Made by a program: the position numbers and the translations under genes
Shown here: positions 1 through 5,809 of the stretch, one piece after another
How the letters are laid out: every line of letters starts with the position of its first letter
How positions within the stretch are numbered: position 1 is the first letter of the stretch
Notes under the pieces: model-generated
What the model was told of the DNA's origin: nothing
The model's input: the letters and a program-made list of their open reading frames with translations, nothing else
The model's database searches: none
NCBI GenBank assembly: GCA_027073795.1
Contig: JALTEW010000322.1
Coordinates: forward strand, 1 to 6,909
Direction: 5' to 3'
Source of the DNA: a bacterium
GTDB taxonomy: Bacteria > Desulfobacterota > S145-22
DNA length: 6,909 nucleotides

Positions 1-1
1 C

Positions 2-490
2 CCCCATGCTACATCCGCCCCTCTACCCCTGGAACCTGAAAGCCCCGTTGTTTTCGACCATGGAGTCGTGGCTGAAGGCTACTGCTCGGATGAAACCGCT
101 ACCTTTTTCACCACACCTCCGGGACACGACCTGCGGAAAATCTATCAAGTGGTTAAAGACGCGCACGACGCTGCCATCGCTGCCGTACGTCCAGGCGTCA
201 AGGCCTCGACGATCGACGCGGTAGCGAGGAAGCACATCAAAAAATCCGGTTTTGGCGAATACTTCACACACAGTACAGGACACGGCGTTGGCCTTGAAGT
301 TCATGAGCACCCCGCTATTAGCCCCCATGATCAGACCCGCCTGAAACCCGGTATGGTTTTCACCGTCGAGCCCGGCATTTATATCAACGGGAAGGCTGGA
401 ATCCGAATCGAGGACATGGTACTCGTCACAGACAAGGGGGGCCGCGTGTTGACAAAACGTACCAAGTCTCTTACAGTGCTTTTCGAATAA
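2..490 (+). CDS. Xaa-Pro aminopeptidase/dipeptidase (M24B), 3' part
   Basis: Carboxy-terminal 162 residues of a cytosolic dinuclear-metal peptidase that cleaves X-Pro bonds; the 5' end lies outside the window. The frame is open from base 2. All five M24 metal ligands are visible: D19 in VVFDHG, D30 in GYCSDET, H94 in STGHGVGLEVHEHP, E123 in FTVEPGIY and E137 in GIRIEDMV. The second conserved His lies in HEHP, and the first residues (PHA) fit the conserved PH before the first ligand. The usual SDxTRT reads SDETAT here, so the Arg is Ala33 of the fragment. It lies 19 bases before efp on the same strand, a very common bacterial pairing (pepP/pepQ-efp), so the two are probably cotranscribed. I cannot tell an aminopeptidase P from a prolidase-type enzyme without the N-terminal domain, so I give no symbol. 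Confidence 0.93.
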   Translation, partial: PHATSAPLPLEPESPVVFDHGVVAEGYCSDETATFFTTPPGHDLRKIYQVVKDAHDAAIAAVRPGVKASTIDAVARKHIKKSGFGEYFTHSTGHGVGLEVHEHPAISPHDQTRLKPGMVFTVEPGIYINGKAGIRIEDMVLVTDKGGRVLTKRTKSLTVLFE

Positions 491-509
491 AAAACAATGA
501 GAGGAGAAT

Positions 510-1079
510 ATGGCGGTATCGACGTCTGATTTCAGAAAGGGCCTAAAGATTGAATTGAATGGGGAACCATTCTTAATGGTTGATTTTCAACACGTCAAAC
601 CCGGAAAGGGGGGGGCATTTGTGCGCACCCGCCTGAAGAGTCTCTGGTCTGGAAACATCATTGACAAAACCTTTCGTTCTGGCGAAAAGCTTGAAACCCC
701 CGATTTGGAAGAAAAAGCCATGCAGTATCTTTACCCGGATGGTGGAAACTACATCTTCATGGATAATGAAACCTATGAACAACTGATAATTCCTCAAGAG
801 GTGCTTGGAGATGGCATCAATTTCCTGAAGGAAAACACAGACGTAACTGTTTTGTTCCACAATCAGAAACCAATCGGAGTTGAACTCCCCTATTTTGTGG
901 AGTTGGAGGTTGTCAAAACGGATCCGGGCATCAAGGGAGACACCGCCAGTGGGGGGAGCAAGCCTGCCACCCTGGAAACCGGCGCGGTAGTCCAGGTCCC
1001 TCTCTTTGTCAAGGAAGGGGATACCCTGAAAATCGACACCCGGGACGGCAGTTACATCGAACGCGTCTCCGGGAAATGA
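510..1079 (+). CDS. efp: Elongation factor P
   Basis: Ribosome-binding factor that enters the E site next to a stalled P-site peptidyl-tRNA and restores peptide bond formation at consecutive prolines. The 189 residues match the usual full length. Domain I (KOW-like, about 1-65) carries the tip loop KPGKGGAF, with Lys33 at the site that is Lys34 in E. coli, the residue modified by EpmA or analogous enzymes in many bacteria. Domains II (about 67-128, from LETPDLEEKAMQYLY) and III (about 130-189) are OB folds; domain III ends in the typical GDTLKIDTRDGSYIERV. The start is supported by AGGAG about 5 bases upstream of the ATG. A lysine tip excludes the arginine/EarP type, but no modification gene is in the window. 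The codons for the tip glycines form a run of eight G (608-615). No clear terminator follows the gene. Confidence 0.98.
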   Translation: MAVSTSDFRKGLKIELNGEPFLMVDFQHVKPGKGGAFVRTRLKSLWSGNIIDKTFRSGEKLETPDLEEKAMQYLYPDGGNYIFMDNETYEQLIIPQEVLGDGINFLKENTDVTVLFHNQKPIGVELPYFVELEVVKTDPGIKGDTASGGSKPATLETGAVVQVPLFVKEGDTLKIDTRDGSYIERVSGK

Positions 1080-1096
1080 GTTGCAGGCTTGTTGCG

Positions 1097-1159
1097 TTTT
1101 CAACCCCGAACCCGACCTATATAAGGGTTGACGGTCTCGTAGAAAGTGATGCTTATAAG
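1097..1159 (+). promoter_or_regulatory. Weak promoter-like boxes before the mutase operon
   Basis: Two weak sigma70-like pairs lie in the spacer after efp. The first is TTTTCA (1097-1102) and TATAAG (1120-1125), 17 bases apart. The second is TTGACG (1128-1133) and TATAAG (1154-1159), 20 bases apart, a poor spacing. Either would give the mutase operon a leader of about 190-230 bases containing the inverted repeat at 1254-1286. Readthrough from efp is equally possible. Both matches are modest, and such boxes arise by chance. Confidence 0.25.
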
Positions 1160-1253
1160 GCAAAGCAAAAAGACTCAGGGGAAAACATGTATTTACACAG
1201 AGGTACAGAGCACAAAGATTTTTTGTTTTACTCAGTCCTCATAGCTCAGCCCG

Positions 1254-1301
1254 CCCCGTTAAATTCCGCAGGACGATTTAACGGGGGTCTTCAGTCCTGT
1301 G
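1254..1301 (+). repeat. Perfect 11-bp inverted repeat with loop complementary to downstream sequence
   Basis: CCCCGTTAAAT (1254-1264) is exactly reverse-complementary to ATTTAACGGGG (1276-1286), with an 11-base loop. Loop bases CGCAGGAC (1267-1274) can also pair with GTCCTGTG (1294-1301), seven Watson-Crick pairs and one G-U, which is the geometry of an H-type pseudoknot. No T tract follows the first stem directly, so it is not a standard intrinsic terminator; a T5 run comes only at 1308-1312. It sits about 55-100 bases before the mutase start. It could be a structured mRNA leader or a protein-binding dyad; the sequence cannot decide. Confidence 0.5.
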
Positions 1302-1354
1302 TAGGCCTTTTTACAAAGCCATCAGCAATTATCTCTCAATAAAAGGAGTTCACC

Positions 1355-3019
1355 ATGAGTGATGACCCCCAAAAGATTCAAGCAGCCAAAACAGAATGGG
1401 AAGAAAAAGACGTTTCCAAAACCCTTGGGCGCTTCCCAGAACGGAAACAGGTCTTTGAAACTACTTCGGGGATTCCTTTCGAGCGCCTCTATACCCCCCT
1501 GGACCTTGAATCTCTTGATTATCTCCGGGATTCGGGCTTCCCGGGACGATACCCCTATACCCGAGGGGTTCAACCTACCATGTATCGGGGACGGTTCTGG
1601 ACCATGCGGCAGTATGCTGGTTTCGCCACGGCGGAGGAAACCAACAAGCGGTACAAATTCCTCCTGGACAAGGGACAGACAGGGTTATCTGTGGCTTTTG
1701 ACCTTCCCACCCAGATAGGGTATGACTCCGACCACCCCCTGAGTGCCGGTGAGGTAGGAAAGGTAGGCGTTGCCATCGATTCCCTCGCCGATATGGAAAT
1801 CCTGTTTGACGGCATCCCCCTGGACAAAGTAAGCACCTCCATGACAATCAACGCCACGGCCGCCATGCTCCTTGCCATGTATATTGCCGTGGCCGAGAAG
1901 CAGGGGGTCAACAGCCAAATCCTGCGAGGCACGATACAGAACGACATCTTGAAGGAGTATGCGGCACGCGGAACCTACATCTACCCCCCAAAGGAGTCCA
2001 TGCGTATCATCACAGACATCTTTGCCTACTGCAAGGACAGTCTGCCCAAGTGGAATACCATCAGTATCAGTGGCTACCATATCCGGGAAGCGGGCTCCAC
2101 CGCTGTTCAGGAGGTTGCCTTCACCCTCGCCGATGGCATCGCCTATGTCCAGGCGGCTATTGACGCCGGTCTGGATGTGGACGCATTTGCATCCCGCTTA
2201 TCTTTTTTCTTCAACGCCCACAGCAATTTCCTAGAGGAAATTGCCAAGTTCAGGGCGGCACGCCGAATGTGGGCACGTATCATGAAGGAGCGCTTCAAGG
2301 CAAAGGACCCGAGATCGCTCAGGCTCCGTTTCCACACGCAGACAGCGGGATCCACCCTGACCGCCCAGCAACCGGAAAACAACATCATGCGGGTCACGAT
2401 GCAGGCCTTATCCGCCGTTCTCGGAGGGACGCAATCCCTCCACACCAATTCTTGGGATGAGGCATTTGCCCTGCCTTCTGAAAAATCGGTCACCATTGCT
2501 CTCAGAACTCAACAGGTTATCGCCTATGAAACCGGTGTGGCCGATTCCATCGATCCCCTCGGCGGGTCTTACCTCATCGAACGGCTCACCCAGGAAATCG
2601 AAGACAAGGCCAATGAATACATCCAGAAGATAGATGAAATGGGCGGGGCAGTCAAAGCCATTGAGGCGGGTTATATCCAGCGCGAGATCGCTGACAGCGC
2701 CTACCAGTTCCAGATGGAAGTGGAAAAGGAAGAGCGTATCATTGTGGGGGTTAACCGCTTCCGTCAGGAGGAGCCACCTCTGAAAGACGTACTCAGAATC
2801 TCTCCCGACGTGGAAACGTACCAGATCGAAAAACTCAAAAAGGTCAAAACCCAGCGTGACGAATCCAGGGTAACCCAAACCCTTGCGCGCTTGAAGGAGG
2901 CGGCACAGGGAACGGAAAATCTCGTTCCTCTGATTATAGAGGCCGTAAAGGCCTATGCCACCCTTGGTGAGATATCTGGAACACTGAGGGAGGTCTTTGG
3001 AGAATACAGGGAAAGCTGA
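1355..3019 (+). CDS. Methylmalonyl-CoA mutase, large (catalytic) subunit
   Basis: Adenosylcobalamin-dependent isomerisation of (R)-methylmalonyl-CoA and succinyl-CoA. The 554 residues form the substrate-binding TIM barrel (about 70-400) plus a helical C-terminal extension. The cobalamin domain is not fused but encoded by the next gene, as in archaeal-type and many deltaproteobacterial mutases. Counting against the Propionibacterium enzyme with a constant offset of two, Tyr87 (RQYAGF), Gln195 (TIQND), Arg205 (AARGTYIYPP), Tyr241 and His242 (SGYH) match Y89, Q197, R207, Y243 and H244. Tyr/Arg at the 89/207 pair indicates methylmalonyl-CoA, whereas isobutyryl-CoA mutase has Phe/Gln and 2-hydroxyisobutyryl-CoA mutase Ile/Gln. 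Other family blocks are AFDLPTQIGYDSDHP (114-128) and GGTQSLHTNSWDEA (357-370). AAGGAG about 6 bases before the ATG supports the start. The next gene begins 17 bases after the stop. Family symbols vary (mcmA1, mutB), so none is given. Confidence 0.96.
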   Translation: MSDDPQKIQAAKTEWEEKDVSKTLGRFPERKQVFETTSGIPFERLYTPLDLESLDYLRDSGFPGRYPYTRGVQPTMYRGRFWTMRQYAGFATAEETNKRYKFLLDKGQTGLSVAFDLPTQIGYDSDHPLSAGEVGKVGVAIDSLADMEILFDGIPLDKVSTSMTINATAAMLLAMYIAVAEKQGVNSQILRGTIQNDILKEYAARGTYIYPPKESMRIITDIFAYCKDSLPKWNTISISGYHIREAGSTAVQEVAFTLADGIAYVQAAIDAGLDVDAFASRLSFFFNAHSNFLEEIAKFRAARRMWARIMKERFKAKDPRSLRLRFHTQTAGSTLTAQQPENNIMRVTMQALSAVLGGTQSLHTNSWDEAFALPSEKSVTIALRTQQVIAYETGVADSIDPLGGSYLIERLTQEIEDKANEYIQKIDEMGGAVKAIEAGYIQREIADSAYQFQMEVEKEERIIVGVNRFRQEEPPLKDVLRISPDVETYQIEKLKKVKTQRDESRVTQTLARLKEAAQGTENLVPLIIEAVKAYATLGEISGTLREVFGEYRES

Positions 3020-3036
3020 CAGAGAGGAGGCAGTCC

Positions 3037-3468
3037 ATGGAAAGGGGAAGAAAAATACGGGTCCTCATGGCCAAACCCGGGCTGGATGGACACGACCGCG
3101 GGGCAAAGGTGGTTGCCCGGGCCCTGAAGGACGCGGGGATGGAGGTTATTTACACCGGAATTCGACAAACTCCTGAGCAGATCGCAAAAACCGCAATCCA
3201 GGAAGACGTGGATGTTGTGGGGTTGAGTTGCCTCTCCGGGGCGCATAATCATCTCTTCCCAAAGGTTGTAGAACTCTTGAAGGGGCAGGGAGCAGAAGAT
3301 ATCCTCGTTTTTGGGGGGGGAATTATCCCGCACGAGGATATCCCAACGTTGAAAGAGAAAGGCATCGTCGAGGTCTTCCAACCCGGAACCGACACCCGGG
3401 AAATTATAAAAGCTATCACCGAAATGCTCAAAGAAAAAGGGAGAAGTATAGGGGGGAATCATGATTAA
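3037..3468 (+). CDS. Methylmalonyl-CoA mutase, small cobalamin-binding subunit
   Basis: A 143-residue Rossmann-like B12-binding domain that supplies the lower axial histidine ligand of adenosylcobalamin to the large subunit. The base-off/His-on signature is complete: D17-x-H19-x-x-G22 in GLDGHDRG, Ser64-x-Leu66 in VGLSCLSGAHN, and the Gly93-95 cluster in VFGGGIIP that packs around the nucleotide tail. The length equals that of other standalone mutase small subunits and corresponds to the C-terminal domain of fused mutases. An AGAGGAGG SD lies about 7 bases before the ATG. It starts 17 bases after the large subunit and overlaps the epimerase by 8 bases (ATGATTAA), so the three genes are almost surely one translationally linked operon. 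The glycine cluster is encoded by a run of eight G at 3313-3320, a possible slippage or sequencing-error site, although the frame reads normally. Confidence 0.96.
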   Translation: MERGRKIRVLMAKPGLDGHDRGAKVVARALKDAGMEVIYTGIRQTPEQIAKTAIQEDVDVVGLSCLSGAHNHLFPKVVELLKGQGAEDILVFGGGIIPHEDIPTLKEKGIVEVFQPGTDTREIIKAITEMLKEKGRSIGGNHD

Positions 3469-3868
3469 GAAAATCGACCACATCGCTGTGGCTGTGAGGG
3501 ATGTTGAAAAGGCAGCAGAATTTTATGAGAAGGTTTTTGGGCTTAAATTAGGTGGGGTTGAAGAGGTGGAAGGCATGGGCGTCAAGGTAGGGTTTATACC
3601 TATAGGAGACACCCGAATCGAGCTTGTCCAGCCCCTCGACCCTGAATCGGGATTGGCAAAATTCATTGAGAGGAAAGGGGAAGGTATCCACCACATCTGC
3701 TACGAGGTTGATGACATTCAAAAAGCCCTTGAGACCTACAAGACCCGGGGAGCTAAGCTGATTGACGAATCCCCTCGCAAGGGTGCACACCACAGCCTGG
3801 TGGGATTCATACACCCCAAAAGCACCGGGGGTGTTCTCACGGAACTAACTCAGCCCACGGAATCCTGA
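3461..3868 (+). CDS. mce: Methylmalonyl-CoA epimerase
   Basis: Interconverts (S)- and (R)-methylmalonyl-CoA, linking the biotin-dependent carboxylation/transcarboxylation product with the mutase substrate. The 135 residues form a vicinal oxygen chelate (VOC) protein with two beta-alpha-beta-beta-beta modules (about 1-60 and 73-130). The expected metal ligands are His7 (KIDHIAVAV), Gln57 (IELVQPL), His78 (GIHHICYEV) and Glu128 (VLTELTQ), equivalent to the H/Q/H/E set of the Propionibacterium enzyme. Length and motifs are typical. The ATG lies inside the 3' end of the small-subunit gene, and the SD is a run of six G (3451-3456) spaced 4 bases from the start, so translation is likely coupled. 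VOC proteins are diverse, but position directly after both mutase subunits makes this assignment strong. Confidence 0.95.
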   Translation: MIKKIDHIAVAVRDVEKAAEFYEKVFGLKLGGVEEVEGMGVKVGFIPIGDTRIELVQPLDPESGLAKFIERKGEGIHHICYEVDDIQKALETYKTRGAKLIDESPRKGAHHSLVGFIHPKSTGGVLTELTQPTES

Positions 3869-3992
3869 CAGTCCCCGTCTTTTCGGAAAAAACAACTGAG
3901 TGATAGCGCTTTCCTGTTCATTGCAGGTTTGAAGCTTTGCCCAAGGCGTTACCCCTAATTCCATGCAAGAAGGGATTTTGTGCCTGTTACAG

Positions 3993-4021
3993 TTGACATG
4001 AAATGGATAGGTTGCTATGAA
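3993..4021 (+). promoter_or_regulatory. Sigma70-type promoter for the lipoprotein gene
   Basis: A perfect -35 box TTGACA (3993-3998) is separated by exactly 17 bases from TATGAA (4016-4021), which is preceded by TGC, an extended -10 motif. Transcription would begin near 4028, giving a leader of about 20 bases with the SD at 4039-4044. It lies in the 180-base spacer after the epimerase gene, so the envelope genes downstream are probably a separate transcription unit. Confidence 0.72.
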
Positions 4022-4038
4022 TATTGGAACATCACCAA

Positions 4039-4044
4039 GGGGGG
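4039..4044 (+). promoter_or_regulatory. G6 Shine-Dalgarno fixing the lipoprotein start at 4049
   Basis: AAGGGGGG ends four bases before ATG 4049. An in-frame GTG at 3980 would extend the protein by 23 residues but lies upstream of the predicted promoter and would place polar residues before the signal peptide. The 4049 start is therefore preferred. The context GGGGGGATTCATG differs by one base from GGGGGGAATCATG at the epimerase start (3451-3463). Confidence 0.7.
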
Positions 4045-4048
4045 ATTC

Positions 4049-5293
4049 ATGAAATTTTTCAACCACCTAAAACCCTGCCTTCTTCTTTTATTAGGCCTTC
4101 TTTTGCTTGCACCGGTCTCATGCTCAACTGCAAAGTCCGCAGGGAGTATTATAAAGGAAGAGGCCAGATCTCTTATGTTCTGGAAGAAGCAAAAACCCTA
4201 TCTCGAGAGTGATTTTCTTATCGATCAGGATGTAAGAGAAATCGGCGGCCACGAATACATACGGATAAAAAACCCGGACTATGGCCAGCGAATCGATGCC
4301 CCTCAGTTCATATGGGTAGAAAGGGAAAAATACCTAAAAACCTACTACGGGGTTCAGGCACCCTCGGGCGGTAAGAGAAAGAAAGCCAAGCCGGTACAGG
4401 TTGGAAGCTTACCCCCGCCTCCGCCTCAGTACATCGTTAAAAACTATCCACAGCCCAGCCAGGCTCCTGCCTCTATTAAATCCGGCGCATCAGTCGGCAA
4501 AAGTGATAAACAGGTTGAGAAGAGAACCCTCAAGCGAAAAATCCTCCTCCTCGCCTTTACAAACAATACTGGGGAACCCGTCGATTTCGTGGTCGATGCT
4601 GTGTATCTTGCCATCAAGAGCCGCCTTCTGAATTCAGAGGAGGTTATTCTCGTGGAGAGGGCCTCTATGGAAAGATATCTCAAACGGCAGGGATTATCCC
4701 TCTCCTCCTTGAGTGACAAGACGGTGCTCATCCACGCGGGAGAAGCCCTGGGGGTTCAGGGATTCTTTTTCGGAAGTATCGACAGGCTCCTGTTGAGCCA
4801 CAGTAAGAACAATGAGGGTAAAGAAGAGTCATGGGCAACCATTGAACTTCGCATCAACCTCATTGACGCTAAAACGGCTTCCCTCGTTGTTTCGTCAAGA
4901 GGAACAAACAACCTTTATAAAGCCGAAGCGACAGGGCCTGAAAGCAGGATTCAAGCCGTTAAATCGGCTGTCTCACAGGCCTTGAAACAGGCCCTTCCCC
5001 CCATCCTCACAGAGGTTAGGAAGCTTCCCTGGGAAACCCGCATTATCAAGGTGGAAGGGGAGAAAATCTATATCGATGCGGGACGCGAAACAGGCCTCAT
5101 GGTGGGAGATACCCTGAAGGTCTATCAGAAGGGAACCGATATCACAATTCCTTCAACCAGAATCATCGTCGGACGTGAAATCGGACCTCTCCTTGGCAAG
5201 ATTCAGGTGATAGATTTCTTCGGGCTTGACGCCGCAATTTCTCTTCCTAAAAAGGGGAGAGGTTTCAAAAAGGGTGACGTTGTCATGTGGTAA
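4049..5293 (+). CDS. CsgG/FlgT-like envelope lipoprotein
   Basis: A 414-residue predicted lipoprotein of unknown exact function. Residues 1-24 form a signal peptide with a leucine-rich core, then Cys25 in APVSC; the Pro at -3 is unusual for a lipobox. Residues 30-105 form a polar region with paired aromatic residues that I do not recognise. Residues 106-160 are a basic, low-complexity linker with five consecutive prolines (122-126). Residues 164-320 resemble the CsgG/FlgT/LpoB alpha-beta fold: ILLLAFTNNTGEP, a helix, EVILVERASMERYLKRQG, GEALGVQGFFFGSI, then ATIELRINLIDAKTASLV. The C-terminal part (about 332-414) resembles the FlgT C-terminal beta domain (GEKIYIDAGRETGLMVGDTLKVY, ending GRGFKKGDVVMW). 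Members of these families build outer-membrane secretion pores or flagellar basal-body rings, or activate peptidoglycan synthases; none of these can be assigned. Its own promoter precedes it, and two small envelope genes follow. Confidence 0.8.
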   Translation: MKFFNHLKPCLLLLLGLLLLAPVSCSTAKSAGSIIKEEARSLMFWKKQKPYLESDFLIDQDVREIGGHEYIRIKNPDYGQRIDAPQFIWVEREKYLKTYYGVQAPSGGKRKKAKPVQVGSLPPPPPQYIVKNYPQPSQAPASIKSGASVGKSDKQVEKRTLKRKILLLAFTNNTGEPVDFVVDAVYLAIKSRLLNSEEVILVERASMERYLKRQGLSLSSLSDKTVLIHAGEALGVQGFFFGSIDRLLLSHSKNNEGKEESWATIELRINLIDAKTASLVVSSRGTNNLYKAEATGPESRIQAVKSAVSQALKQALPPILTEVRKLPWETRIIKVEGEKIYIDAGRETGLMVGDTLKVYQKGTDITIPSTRIIVGREIGPLLGKIQVIDFFGLDAAISLPKKGRGFKKGDVVMW

Positions 5294-5434
5294 AATTTTT
5301 AATAATTTTCAATAAAAAAGAAGGGAGAGAGAAAACATAATCTCTTTGGTGAGGCCATTTTCCCCGAGCAACGCAAAAAAAGCAGTAAGTCATCTTTCTT
5401 TTAAAAAAGGAACCATCTGTGGTAAGAGTGATGT

Positions 5435-5809
5435 ATGGAAAAGTTTGAAAAGAAGTACCGTTCTCTCCGGATTATAGCTTGGTTTTTTAAATTCGGGGCG
5501 TGGATCAGTTTTGTGTGCGGTTTTGTCCTGTTTTTTGCCGTTCTCTTTGGCGGAAAGGTCCTGTTTCACCTAATGGAAGGGAGTGGGGCCTACATGCAAT
5601 ATATGAAATTTGGCAGGACATTCGGATCCTTCATTATGCTCTCCGGGTTTCTCCTCAACACGCTCTTCCTTTACGCCATCAGCAGCACCATCTATCTCTT
5701 CATCGACATAGAATCCAATACACGAAGAATCGCCACGATCCTGCCCAGGCTGCAGGCACCCCTTTCTTCACCTCCCCCAGCGGAAAAATCGCGTGAAAAC
5801 ATCTCTTAA
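5435..5809 (+). CDS. Small inner-membrane protein, two predicted helices
   Basis: I do not recognise this 124-residue protein. It has a basic N-terminus (EKFEKKYRSLR), a first hydrophobic segment at about 17-40 (WISFVCGFVLFFAVLF), a loop of about 20 residues with several aromatics (YMQYMKFGRTFG), a second hydrophobic segment at about 63-91, and a polar tail with PPP (113-115). Both ends are expected in the cytoplasm by the positive-inside rule. The ATG is 4 bases after an out-of-frame ATG, and the SD is weak (GGTAAGAG about 7 bases upstream). The 141-base spacer before it is AT-rich, with no clear terminator or promoter, so cotranscription with the lipoprotein is likely. The end overlaps the next gene by 17 bases. 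That overlap and the good hydrophobic pattern argue that it is real. Confidence 0.75.
   Translation: MEKFEKKYRSLRIIAWFFKFGAWISFVCGFVLFFAVLFGGKVLFHLMEGSGAYMQYMKFGRTFGSFIMLSGFLLNTLFLYAISSTIYLFIDIESNTRRIATILPRLQAPLSSPPPAEKSRENIS

Noticed and set aside
573..1163. 196-codon minus-strand frame opposite efp
   Set aside because: It is the antisense shadow of a certain gene, with no recognisable domain or SD.
1076..1342. 88-codon plus-strand reading frame overlapping the efp stop (ATGA)
   Set aside because: The translation matches no family I know, has no SD of its own and runs through the inverted repeat; it is most likely a chance frame in the spacer.
1080..1354. Cobalamin riboswitch before the mutase
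   Set aside because: I could not find a B12-box-like GCCACTG or the expected multi-arm layout, and the spacer is short for one.
2953..3483. 176-codon minus-strand frame opposite the cobalamin subunit
   Set aside because: Antisense to a strongly supported gene, no family resemblance.
3869..3895. Terminator after the epimerase gene (CCG-TCTTTT-CGG followed by A residues)
   Set aside because: Only three base pairs and no T tract on the plus strand, so it is too weak to call.
5294..5434. Riboswitch, terminator or promoter in the AT-rich spacer before the two-helix membrane protein
   Set aside because: A CATAAT hexamer has no -35 partner at proper spacing, short repeats such as AGAGA/TCTCT give weak stems, and no known riboswitch consensus is visible.
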